Assembly: GCF_046764005.1 (NCBI RefSeq)
Contig: NZ_JBKOFW010000002.1
Location: 1-64,000 of the forward strand
Direction: 5' to 3'
Source: Oryzobacter faecalis
GTDB lineage: Bacteria > Actinomycetota > Actinomycetes > Actinomycetales > Dermatophilaceae
DNA length: 64,000 nt
In this document: piece by piece, positions 43,039-50,451 of the stretch
How the letters are laid out: the number at the start of each line of letters is the position of its first letter
Numbering within the stretch: the stretch's first letter is position 1
Notes under the pieces: generated by a model
What the model was told of the DNA's origin: nothing
What the model saw: only the letters and a program-made list of their open reading frames with translations
Databases searched by the model: none
Translations under genes and position numbers: made by a program

Positions 43039-44433
43039 TCAGCGGGTGAGGACGGACCCGGGGTTGAGGATGCCCTTCGGGTCCAGGGCGTCCTTGACGC
43101 GGCGGGTCAGCGCCATGACGTCGGGGCCGAGCTGCGCCTCGAGGTTGCCGGCCTTGAGGCGGCCGACCCCGTGCTCACCGGTGATCGTGCCGCCCAGGGC
43201 GATCGCGGCCGCCATCACCTCGTCGAACGCGAGGTGGGCGCGGCGCTCGGCATCGGGGTCGGCCGGGTCGAAGATGATCGCCGGGTGCGTGTTGCCGTCC
43301 CCGGCGTGCGCCACGACCGGGATCTCGACGGCATGGCGCTCGGCGATCGCCGCCACCCGCTCGAGCAGGGCCGGGAGCTGCGGGACGGGGACGCCCACGT
43401 CCTCCGGGAGCACGGTGCCGCGCCCCTCGATGGCCGTGAAGTGCAGCCGGCGCGCCTGGACGAACAGCTCACCCTCCTCCGGGTCGTCGGTCGTGAAGAC
43501 CTCCTTGGCCCCGGCGACCTCGCAGGCCGCGGTGGCGGCGGCGGCCTCCTCCGCGCGCGCCGCTCCGGGGGCGTCGCACTGGATGAGGAGAAGGGCGCCC
43601 GCGTCGCGGTCGAGCCCCATCGGCTGGTGGTCCTCGACGGCGTTGATCGACGCCTGGTCCATGAGCTCGACCATCGAGGCCCGCGTGGTGCGGCCGAGCT
43701 CGATGACGGCGGCAGCCGCGGCGGCGACGGTGGGAAAGGTCGCGACGGTCGTCGAGCGGGCCGGCTGCGCGGGGAGGAGCCGGAGGACGGCGCGCGTCAC
43801 GACGCCGAGGGTGCCCTCCGAGCCGACGAAGAGCTTGAGCAGGGACAGGCCCGCGACGTCCTTGACCCGCTTGCCCCCGAGCGTGACGAGCGTCCCGTCG
43901 GCGAGGACGACGTCGAGCCCGAGGACGTAGTCGGTCGTGACGCCGTACTTGACGCAGCACAGGCCGCCGGCGTTCGTCGCGATGTTGCCCCCGATCGAGC
44001 AGATCTCGAACGAGCTGGGGTCCGGCGGGTACCACAGACCCTCGGCCGCCGCGGCCCGCTTGACGTCGACGTTGAGGGCGCCCGGCTCGACGACGACGGT
44101 GCGGGTGGCGGTGTCGACCTCGATGCTCGTCATCCGCTCGAGGCTGAGGACGACCCCGCCGTCGACGGCCAACGAGCCGCCGCTGAGCCCGGAGCCTGCG
44201 CCCCGCGGGACGACCGGGACACCGTGGCGGGTCGCCCAGCGCAGGGTCTCCTGGACGTGCTCGGCGGTCTCGGCGCGGACGGCCGCGAGCGGGGTCCCGG
44301 CGGAGGCGTCGTGCGTCCAGTCGAACCGGTACTTCTCGAGGGTGTCGGCGCGCGTCGTCACCACTCCCTCGGGCAGCGCCTCGACCAGCTCGGCAACGGG
44401 CGGCAGCGGGTGGGCGGCGGCATCGGCGTCCAT
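43039..44433 (-). CDS. FAD-linked oxidase (glycolate/D-lactate dehydrogenase type)
   Basis: A 464-residue flavoprotein of the GlcD/D-LDH family. The FAD-binding PCMH domain is seen in VPVVPRGAGSGLSGGSLAVD, IGGNIATNAGGLCCVKYGVT and LLKLFVGSEGTLGVVTRAVL; the C-terminal domain has VVAHAGDGNTHPAI and GEHGVGRLK, both conserved in the family. It would oxidise a 2-hydroxy acid and pass electrons to the chain. The exact substrate (D-lactate, glycolate, D-2-hydroxyglutarate) is not clear. GGGAGGG lies upstream of the ATG. It is monocistronic. Confidence 0.9.
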   Translation of the reverse strand: MDADAAAHPLPPVAELVEALPEGVVTTRADTLEKYRFDWTHDASAGTPLAAVRAETAEHVQETLRWATRHGVPVVPRGAGSGLSGGSLAVDGGVVLSLERMTSIEVDTATRTVVVEPGALNVDVKRAAAAEGLWYPPDPSSFEICSIGGNIATNAGGLCCVKYGVTTDYVLGLDVVLADGTLVTLGGKRVKDVAGLSLLKLFVGSEGTLGVVTRAVLRLLPAQPARSTTVATFPTVAAAAAAVIELGRTTRASMVELMDQASINAVEDHQPMGLDRDAGALLLIQCDAPGAARAEEAAAATAACEVAGAKEVFTTDDPEEGELFVQARRLHFTAIEGRGTVLPEDVGVPVPQLPALLERVAAIAERHAVEIPVVAHAGDGNTHPAIIFDPADPDAERRAHLAFDEVMAAAIALGGTITGEHGVGRLKAGNLEAQLGPDVMALTRRVKDALDPKGILNPGSVLTR

Positions 44434-44460
44434 CCCCCCACCCTCCCAGAGTTCTGGGCG

Positions 44461-44502
44461 CGTGTGCTCAGGTGGCTGTCCCGGCGACCACCTGAGCACA
44501 CG
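44461..44502. repeat. 42-bp palindromic element, copy 2
   Basis: CGTGTGCTCAGGTGG pairs perfectly with CCACCTGAGCACACG. It is the cleanest copy of the family and lies in the gap before the AbiEi/DUF559-like gene, 19 bases before copy 3. Confidence 0.85.
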
Positions 44503-44521
44503 AGCCGGAAGCATCCTGCGG

Positions 44522-44565
44522 CGTGTGCTGCGCCGGTCGCGGGGGCGACCAGGTGAGCACACACG
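44522..44565. repeat. 42-bp palindromic element, copy 3 (diverged)
   Basis: The outer arms CGTGTGCT and AGCACACACG are kept, but the inner arm has changed: GGTCGC and GCGACC now pair inside. Length is 44 bp. It is upstream of the AbiEi/DUF559-like gene. Confidence 0.65.
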
Positions 44566-44618
44566 CCGCCTGTGGATGACGCCGCGGGCCGCCCCGGGCG
44601 ATCCGCGAGACTCCGGCG

Positions 44619-45533
44619 ATGACGGAGACCTGGCAGGACCTCGCGGCACGGCAGGAGGGTGTCCTGTCGCGGGCGACCCTCGCCCGCCTCGGCGTCAGCC
44701 GCTCCTTCGTCCGCAACCAGCTGAGGGCGAGGCGCTGGTCGCAGCGAACCCACTCGGTCCTCACCACGACGACCGGACCACTGTCTCGCGAGCAGCTCCA
44801 GTGGGTGGGTGTCGCGCACGCCGGGCCCACCGCGATGGTGGGTGGGCTCACCGCGGCGGGCCGGCACGGTCTGGCCGGGTGGCACCGCGAGACCGTCACG
44901 GTGCTGGTCGACGACGAGCTCTCCTTCGACGCGGTCGACGGCATCCGCTTCGTGCGGACCCGACGCTCGCCCCTCCTCCTGCGCTCACCCCGGCCCGGGC
45001 TGCCGACCTGTCGGCTGGAACCGGCCCTGCTGATGTTCGCCGCGGACGAGGCGCACGAGCGCACCGCCTTGGGAGCGGTCGTCGCCGGCGTGCAGCAGCG
45101 GCTCACGACCGCCGAGCGCCTCGCCGAGTGGACCCGTCTGCTCCGACCGCTGCGGCGGGCACCACGGATCCGGGAGGTGCTGGGCGACGTGGGGAACGGG
45201 TCGCACTCCATGGGGGAGGTCGACGTGGCACGACTGTGCCGCGCCTGGGGCATCGTGCCGCCGCGGAGGCAGACGCGACGCCGTGACCGGTCCGGTCGCG
45301 TGCGGTTCACGGACGCGGAGTGGGACCTTCCCGACGGGCGGACCCTCGTGCTGGAGGTCGACGGGGAGGTCCACCTCGATCTCATGGCGTACGGCTCGGA
45401 TGTCCGACGGCAGCGCCGGCTCACCACGCCCTCGCGGGTCGTCATCAGGTGCACCACCCACGAGCTGCGGCGCGAGCCGCTCGAGGTGGTCAGCGACCTC
45501 CTCGCTCTTGGCGTACCCCGCATCGCGGCCTGA
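44619..45533 (+). CDS. AbiEi-like/DUF559 endonuclease-fold protein
   Basis: A 304-residue protein. The N-terminal 90 residues look like an AbiEi-type winged helix (EGVLSRATLARLGVSRSFVR, then SVLTTTTGPLSREQLQW and GGLTAAGRHGL). The C-terminal 100 resemble the DUF559/Vsr-like nuclease fold: EVDVARLCRAWGI, an acidic strand in LVLEVDGEVHLD and RRQRRL. Such stand-alone genes are frequent in actinobacteria and untested. No toxin partner is adjacent. Its ends are bracketed by four copies of the 42-bp palindrome, an arrangement that recalls REP-associated genes. Confidence 0.7.
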   Translation: MTETWQDLAARQEGVLSRATLARLGVSRSFVRNQLRARRWSQRTHSVLTTTTGPLSREQLQWVGVAHAGPTAMVGGLTAAGRHGLAGWHRETVTVLVDDELSFDAVDGIRFVRTRRSPLLLRSPRPGLPTCRLEPALLMFAADEAHERTALGAVVAGVQQRLTTAERLAEWTRLLRPLRRAPRIREVLGDVGNGSHSMGEVDVARLCRAWGIVPPRRQTRRRDRSGRVRFTDAEWDLPDGRTLVLEVDGEVHLDLMAYGSDVRRQRRLTTPSRVVIRCTTHELRREPLEVVSDLLALGVPRIAA

Positions 45534-45552
45534 CCGCCGGACGCCGGCCTCG

Positions 45553-45594
45553 CGTGTGCTCACCTGGCTGCCCGAGCGACCACCTGAGCCCGCG
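45553..45594. repeat. 42-bp palindromic element, copy 4 (diverged)
   Basis: It starts CGTGTGCTCACCTGG and ends CCACCTGAGCCCGCG. The right inner arm is intact while the left arm shows CACCTGG in place of CAGGTGG. It lies 20 bases after the AbiEi/DUF559-like gene. Confidence 0.7.
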
Positions 45595-45613
45595 CCGCAG
45601 GCGGGCTTGCGCT

Positions 45614-45655
45614 CGTGTGCCCAGGCGGCTCCCCCGACGACCACGTGGGCACACG
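45614..45655. repeat. 42-bp palindromic element, copy 5
   Basis: CGTGTGCCCAGGCGG pairs with CCACGTGGGCACACG with few mismatches. It lies 18 bases before the end of the nitrilase-fold gene. Confidence 0.8.
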
Positions 45656-45672
45656 CGGCGAATCGAGCGTGG

Positions 45673-46479
45673 TCAGAGCCGGCGGTCGGCGAGGACGGGG
45701 AAGGTCCGACGGTACTCAGCGGTCGCGGCGAGGTCGACCTCGACCGAGAGGACGGCCTCATCGCCGTGGGCCGCCTCGGCGAGCACCTCACCGGTCGCGG
45801 CGACGACCTGGCTGTGGCCGCCCATCGGCGTGCCGGCGTGCGTCCCACCCGTGTTCGCCTGGACGACGAGGGCCTGGTTCTCGACGGCGCGCGCCCTCCC
45901 GAGGAGGGTCCAGTGGCCCACGCGGGCGGCCGGCCAGGCGGCAGGGACGACGAACAGCTCGGCACCGTCCTCCTGCTGTCGGCGGTAGAGCTCGGGGAAG
46001 CGCAGGTCGTAGCAGGTCGAGAGGCCGGCGCGCACGCTGCCGCCGCCGGACAGGGGGAGGTCGACGACCACGACCTCGCCACCGGCCTCCATCAACGCAG
46101 GCTCCCCCGCCCCGAAGCCGAAGCGGTGCACCTTGCGGTAGACGCCGAGCGTGGACCCGTCGGGACCGAGGAGGAGCGAGGTGTTCGCGAGGACGTGCCC
46201 GTCCTCGCCGGGTTCGGGCAGGCGCTCGACGAAGGACCCGGCGTGGAGGACCACCCCCGCCGACCGGGCGACCTCGGACATCGTTTGCGCCCACGGCCCG
46301 TCGAGGGGCTGCGCCTGGTCGTCCCACCGCGTGTAGGCGAAGCCGGTCGGGGCCCACAGCTCGGGGAGGACGACGAGGTCGTGGCCCGTGAGGCCGGAGA
46401 CGAGCCCCGCCACCCGGTCGACCCGGGCCTCGAAGGGTTCCTCGTCGCCGTAGGCGAGCTGCACGACCGCGATCCGCAT
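45673..46479 (-). CDS. Carbon-nitrogen hydrolase (nitrilase superfamily)
   Basis: A 268-residue amidase-type hydrolase with the full triad: Glu40 (LPELWAPTG), Lys116 (YRKVHRFG) and Cys156 (STCYDLRFPELYR). The overall pattern is that of omega-amidase/NIT2-like or deaminated-glutathione amidase proteins. Start MRIAVVQL at 46479 agrees with the family; the longer reading runs into palindrome copy 6. It appears monocistronic; substrate unknown. Confidence 0.9.
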   Translation of the reverse strand: MRIAVVQLAYGDEEPFEARVDRVAGLVSGLTGHDLVVLPELWAPTGFAYTRWDDQAQPLDGPWAQTMSEVARSAGVVLHAGSFVERLPEPGEDGHVLANTSLLLGPDGSTLGVYRKVHRFGFGAGEPALMEAGGEVVVVDLPLSGGGSVRAGLSTCYDLRFPELYRRQQEDGAELFVVPAAWPAARVGHWTLLGRARAVENQALVVQANTGGTHAGTPMGGHSQVVAATGEVLAEAAHGDEAVLSVEVDLAATAEYRRTFPVLADRRL

Positions 46480-46498
46480 GCGGCCATTCTCCCCGAGC

Positions 46499-46540
46499 CG
46501 TGTGCCCAGGTGGCTGACCGGGCGACCATCCGGGCACACG
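46499..46540. repeat. 42-bp palindromic element, copy 6
   Basis: It starts CGTGTGCCCAGGTGG and ends CCATCCGGGCACACG. It lies between the nitrilase-fold gene start and the CopD-CtaG gene end. Orientation is the same as all other copies. Confidence 0.8.
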
Positions 46541-46548
46541 ACCCGCGG

Positions 46549-48525
46549 TCAGTCGGAGGTGCTGCGCTCGGAGAGGCGGCGGAGGCGCTCGTTGTAGGCG
46601 TGCAGGTCGGCGTCACCGTCGCGGTCGGCCTGCCGGTCGAGGCGGCGCGTCTCGGCGCCGTCGCGCCGCATCCACTGCACCGCCACGACGACCGCGAGCA
46701 CGAGGGTCGGGGCCTCGCCGACGCCCCAGGCGATCTCGCCGGCGCGGTGCTGGTCGGCGAGCGGCGGCGGACCCCACGGCAGGTTGAGCTGGGCGAAGAA
46801 GTCCGGCGCGAGCAGCTGCTCGGAGCCCGTGAGCGACACCCCGAAGAAGGCGTGGAAGGAGATGGTCACGAAGAGGATGACGAGCAGCATCAACGGCGAC
46901 CAGCGCGGGACGCCCGGGTCGATCCCGATGAGCACCCAGGTGAACAGGTACCCGGTGAGGAGGAAGTGGGCGAGCATCAGCAGGTGACCGGTGTGGGTCG
47001 TCAGCGACAGCTCGAACAGCCCGGTCCAGTAGAAGATCGCGAGGCTGAAGAAGAACATCGCCGCCGCCACGACCGGGTTCGCGAAGACCTGCACGGCGCG
47101 GGAGTGGACGACCTGGAGGACCAGCTCGCGCGGGCCCCAGGTACGGTCCGGCCTCGCCGTGAGGGCCCGCAGCGCCAGCGTCACGGGCGCCCCCGGCACG
47201 AGGAGCAGCGGCACGATCATCGCGACCGCCATGTGCATGACCATGTGCACGCTGAACAGCACCCGGCCCCAGATGCCGGGCGCCCCCGAGGTCGCCCACA
47301 CGAACAGCGCCCACCCGGCGACCCAGGCGACCGTGCGCAGCACCGGCCAGTGGTCACCGCGGCGGGTGAGCCGCACGACCCCGGCGAGGTAGAGCCCCAC
47401 GGCCAGCAGGGCGATGCCGAGGAGGAGCCAGTCGGTGCGCCACGCGGTGAACCAGTCGCCCGCCGCCATCGGGCCGGGGTCGGGGAAGCCGGTGAGCTCG
47501 AGGATGCGGCTCGGCGCGGGCGGCGCGTCCGGTACCGGCGGAACGCTGCGCGAGAGCACCGCCGCCAGGCCCGTGGCCGCCCCCATGACGGCGAGCTCGG
47601 CGACGGCGAGGCGGGCGAACGTCCTCCCGTCGCCGGGGTCGTCGGCGAGGCGGGTCGCGATGCCGCGCCGGTGGAGCCAGCCGAGGACACCGAGGGCGAC
47701 GAGGGCGAGGGTCTTGAGCGCGACGACCCCCCCGTAGGCGGTCGCGACGGCGCCGAGCGAGCCGAGCCGGATCCAGGCCTGCTGGAGCCCGGTCACGGTG
47801 ACGGCGGCGAAGCACCACCCGGCCACGGTGGAGTAGCGCCCGACGGTGGCGCCGAGGTCGGCGCCGAGACCGCGGCGCATCGCGACGAGCGCCAGGAGCC
47901 CGCCGACCCACACGACGACCCCGAGGAGGTGCACGCCGAGGGAGTTGACCGCGTCCTCGTGGCTCGAGGACCCCGCCGCGTGCCCGGTGAGGGCGAGGAT
48001 GACGACCGCCGCCAGCGTCATCCCCGCGAGCCACGCCATGGGCGCCCGGCGGGTCGTGACGGCGGCCGACACGGCGACGACGACCGCCACCAGGGCTGAG
48101 ATGAGCAGGACGCGGGTCGTCTCGAGCGTCCACGTGAAGGAGAGGAGCTGGCTCGGCAGGTCGGGGCTGGACAGCGGCGTGCCGGCGAGCGAGGCGAAGG
48201 TCAGCACGACCTCGAGCAGCGCCGCGACCGCCCAGAGGCCGGCCGCCCGCGCGGCGAAACGGGTGGCCGTGACCCGGCGGTCCGTGGAGGTCCGCTCCGG
48301 GACGAGGAAGGCGGCGAGCCCGACGAGGCCGACGGTCGCGGCCGACGCGAGGGTGGCCACGGTCGAGACGAGCGGCAGCCCCCAGCGGACGGCGGGCCCC
48401 GGGTCGGCGAGGTCGAGCGGGGCGACGACCCCGGTGAGGGCGGCGGCCGCCGACGCGGTGACCAGGCCGACCGCGAGCGCCAGACCCAGCGGCCGCGCGA
48501 GCGACGGGGTCTGCCGGGCTGTCAT
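46549..48525 (-). CDS. CopD-CtaG fusion: copper import/cytochrome oxidase assembly
   Basis: A 658-residue multi-helix membrane protein. The N-terminal half (to about residue 330) has the CopD family pattern with conserved His in ALTGHAAGSSSHEDAVNSLG and VHLLGVVVWVGGLLAL. The C-terminal half is CtaG-like (caa3 oxidase assembly): WGRVLFSVHMVMHMAVAMIV, HTGHLLMLAHFLLTGYLF and DQHRAGEIAWGVGEAPTL. The fusion is common in actinobacteria and suggests copper delivery to cytochrome c oxidase. ATG at 48525; divergent from the next gene by 27 bp. Confidence 0.9.
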   Translation of the reverse strand: MTARQTPSLARPLGLALAVGLVTASAAAALTGVVAPLDLADPGPAVRWGLPLVSTVATLASAATVGLVGLAAFLVPERTSTDRRVTATRFAARAAGLWAVAALLEVVLTFASLAGTPLSSPDLPSQLLSFTWTLETTRVLLISALVAVVVAVSAAVTTRRAPMAWLAGMTLAAVVILALTGHAAGSSSHEDAVNSLGVHLLGVVVWVGGLLALVAMRRGLGADLGATVGRYSTVAGWCFAAVTVTGLQQAWIRLGSLGAVATAYGGVVALKTLALVALGVLGWLHRRGIATRLADDPGDGRTFARLAVAELAVMGAATGLAAVLSRSVPPVPDAPPAPSRILELTGFPDPGPMAAGDWFTAWRTDWLLLGIALLAVGLYLAGVVRLTRRGDHWPVLRTVAWVAGWALFVWATSGAPGIWGRVLFSVHMVMHMAVAMIVPLLLVPGAPVTLALRALTARPDRTWGPRELVLQVVHSRAVQVFANPVVAAAMFFFSLAIFYWTGLFELSLTTHTGHLLMLAHFLLTGYLFTWVLIGIDPGVPRWSPLMLLVILFVTISFHAFFGVSLTGSEQLLAPDFFAQLNLPWGPPPLADQHRAGEIAWGVGEAPTLVLAVVVAVQWMRRDGAETRRLDRQADRDGDADLHAYNERLRRLSERSTSD

Positions 48526-48552
48526 GGCCACCAGCGTAGGTACTGTGCTGGC

Positions 48553-49401
48553 ATGCCCGTGCACCCGCCGCCCCCCACCGACCCGGCGGGGCTGGTCGAC
48601 GCCTGGGCGCGCACGGTCCGCAACGTCGTCGACCTCGGGCGCACCGCCCGACCCGGGGACGCCGAGAAGCCCACCGACTGCCCGGGCTGGACCGTCCTCG
48701 ACCAGGTCGCCCACGTCGCCGGCGCCGAGGCGATGACGGACGGCGAGCCCCGGCCCGAGGTCGACGTGAGCCACCACGCGCACGTGCGGCACGAGTTCGG
48801 CGCCCTCATGGAGTCCTACGTCGAGGCGCGGCGCGGCCGCTCCCTCGAGGAGGTGCTCGACGAGCTCGAGGAGCGGCTCGAGGCCCGGCTCGCGTTCCAC
48901 GCCGCCGACACCGGGTGGGAGTCCGCGCCGGTCCGCGGCCCCTTCGGCCCCACGACCTGGCCGGACTTCCTGCGCGTGCGCACCTTCGACGTCTGGGTCC
49001 ACGAGCAGGACCTCCGCGAGGCGCTCGGGCGCCCCGGCGGGCTCGAGGGGGCCGCGGCCTCCATCGCGATGACGTCCCTGTTCGACGCCCTGCCGCGGAT
49101 CGTCGCCAAGGACTCCGAGGTGCCGCCCGGCCACGCGGTGGTCCTCGAGCTCACCGGGCCCACGGTCGGGCGCGCGGGGGTGCGCGTCGAGGAGCGCGAG
49201 GGCAGGGCGCGCGGCATCCCCCTCTTCACCGGCGAGCCCGACGAGCACCCCGACGTCGTCGCGACGACCCTGACGATGTCGACCCAGGTGGCGGGTCGGC
49301 TGCTCGCGGGGCGCCGCCCGCCCGAGGAGCTGCACGTCGTCGTCCACGGCGACGAGGAGGTCGCGGCCCGCGTCCTCGCCTCCCTCGCCATCACCCCCTG
49401 A
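48553..49401 (+). CDS. Maleylpyruvate isomerase family mycothiol-dependent protein
   Basis: A 282-residue DinB/MDMPI-like protein. The N-terminal helical bundle carries the metal-binding pattern PTDCPGWTVLDQVAHVAG and a later RVRTFDVWVHEQDLREALG, where the His and Glu residues are conserved in the family. The C-terminal beta domain (LELTGPTVGRAGVRVEEREG) is the sterol-carrier-like MDMPI C domain. Members use mycothiol, an actinobacterial thiol; the specific reaction here is unknown. It is 14 bp ahead of an SRPBCC gene. Confidence 0.88.
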   Translation: MPVHPPPPTDPAGLVDAWARTVRNVVDLGRTARPGDAEKPTDCPGWTVLDQVAHVAGAEAMTDGEPRPEVDVSHHAHVRHEFGALMESYVEARRGRSLEEVLDELEERLEARLAFHAADTGWESAPVRGPFGPTTWPDFLRVRTFDVWVHEQDLREALGRPGGLEGAAASIAMTSLFDALPRIVAKDSEVPPGHAVVLELTGPTVGRAGVRVEEREGRARGIPLFTGEPDEHPDVVATTLTMSTQVAGRLLAGRRPPEELHVVVHGDEEVAARVLASLAITP

Positions 49402-49415
49402 CGGCGGGCCCGACG

Positions 49416-49892
49416 GTGGCCTCGTTCACGACGTCGACCCACTCCGCCGCCACGGTGACGGCGGGGGTCGACGAGGTGTGGGCCGCCCTCACCGACCCGG
49501 AGCTGCTCGCGCGCCTCACCCCGTTCCTCCACCGGGTCACCCCGCAGGGTGATGACCACTGGGTGTGGGAGCTGTCGAAGGTCCCCGTCCTCGGGGGCAG
49601 CTACTCGTTCGCCTTCCGTGAGCGGATGACCTTCGACGAGCCGCACCGCATCGAGTTCACCCACGACCCGGCGCCCGGCGCGAAGGAGGCCGCCGGGGTC
49701 GAGGGCTGGTACGCGCTCTCGCGGCGCGGCGGGCACACGCACCTCGAGACCTCGCTCGCCATCACCGTCGACCTGCCGGTGCCCGGGCTGCTGCGGCCGG
49801 CGGTGACGACCGCGATGAAGGGGGTCGTCGTCCTCATGGGCCAGCGGTTCTCGGCGCACCTCCTGCAGCACCTGGACGCCCGGCCGGTCTGA
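49416..49892 (+). CDS. SRPBCC family protein
   Basis: A 158-residue START-like/polyketide-cyclase-fold protein: SAATVTAGVDEVWAALTDPE, then VWELSKVPVLGGSYSFAFRE and FTHDPAPGAKEAAGVEGWYA. Such domains bind hydrophobic ligands in a helix-grip cavity. GTG at 49416 is chosen because it lies just after the upstream gene; earlier in-frame starts are inside that gene. Function unknown. Confidence 0.8.
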   Translation: MASFTTSTHSAATVTAGVDEVWAALTDPELLARLTPFLHRVTPQGDDHWVWELSKVPVLGGSYSFAFRERMTFDEPHRIEFTHDPAPGAKEAAGVEGWYALSRRGGHTHLETSLAITVDLPVPGLLRPAVTTAMKGVVVLMGQRFSAHLLQHLDARPV

Positions 49893-49907
49893 ACCCTCGA
49901 CACGGAG

Positions 49908-49952
49908 TTGGCGGATGCCGCCGGCGCGCCTATAGTTGCTTGCTGCAAGCAA
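49908..49952 (+). promoter_or_regulatory. MarR-MFS promoter with operator
   Basis: TTGGCG (49908-49913) and TATAGT (49931-49936) are 17 bp apart, a good housekeeping promoter. TTGCTTG (49936-49942) and CAAGCAA (49946-49952) form a perfect palindrome with a 3-base centre over the start site. A MarR dimer bound here would block the promoter. Confidence 0.75.
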
Positions 49953-49971
49953 TCAATCTGTGGAGGGCGCC

Positions 49972-50451
49972 GTGAACGCCGACGAGACCCGGGCCGGGAC
50001 ACCGACGCTCGCCCTCGGCGACGACCTCGTCCGGGTCGTCAAGCTCCTCCACGTCGTGCGCCAGCACGCGCCGCGCCAGCACCCGCAGGTCGACCCGATG
50101 GCCTACCCGCTGCTGTTCAACCTCAAGGGCGGGTCGCTGCGCGTCTCGGCCCTCGCCGAGCTGCTCCACTCCGACGTCTCCACGGTGAGCCGCCAGGTGT
50201 CGACCCTCGTCGACCTCGGGTTCGTCACGCGCGGGCCCGACCCGGACGACGGTCGCGCCCAGGCGCTCACCCTCACCGCCGAGGGCGAGTCCCTGCTCGT
50301 CGCGATCCGCGACAGCCGCGACACCTGGATCCGCGGCCTGCTGGCCGACTGGGACGACGCCGACGTCGCCACCTTCTCCGCGCACCTGCGCCACTTCGCC
50401 TCGAACCTCGAGGCCTCCCTCGCCGAGCTCACCCGGAGGACCGACCGATGA
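49972..50451 (+). CDS. MarR family transcriptional regulator
   Basis: A 159-residue winged-helix dimer. The DNA-binding part reads LRVSALAELLHSDVSTVSRQ followed by VSTLVDLGFVTRGPDPDDGR, where the DxDxR wing motif is typical of MarR. GGAGGG precedes the GTG at 49972. Its stop overlaps the efflux pump start (ATGA). It probably represses its own operon through the palindrome at 49936-49952 and is released by a drug-like ligand. Confidence 0.93.
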   Translation: MNADETRAGTPTLALGDDLVRVVKLLHVVRQHAPRQHPQVDPMAYPLLFNLKGGSLRVSALAELLHSDVSTVSRQVSTLVDLGFVTRGPDPDDGRAQALTLTAEGESLLVAIRDSRDTWIRGLLADWDDADVATFSAHLRHFASNLEASLAELTRRTDR

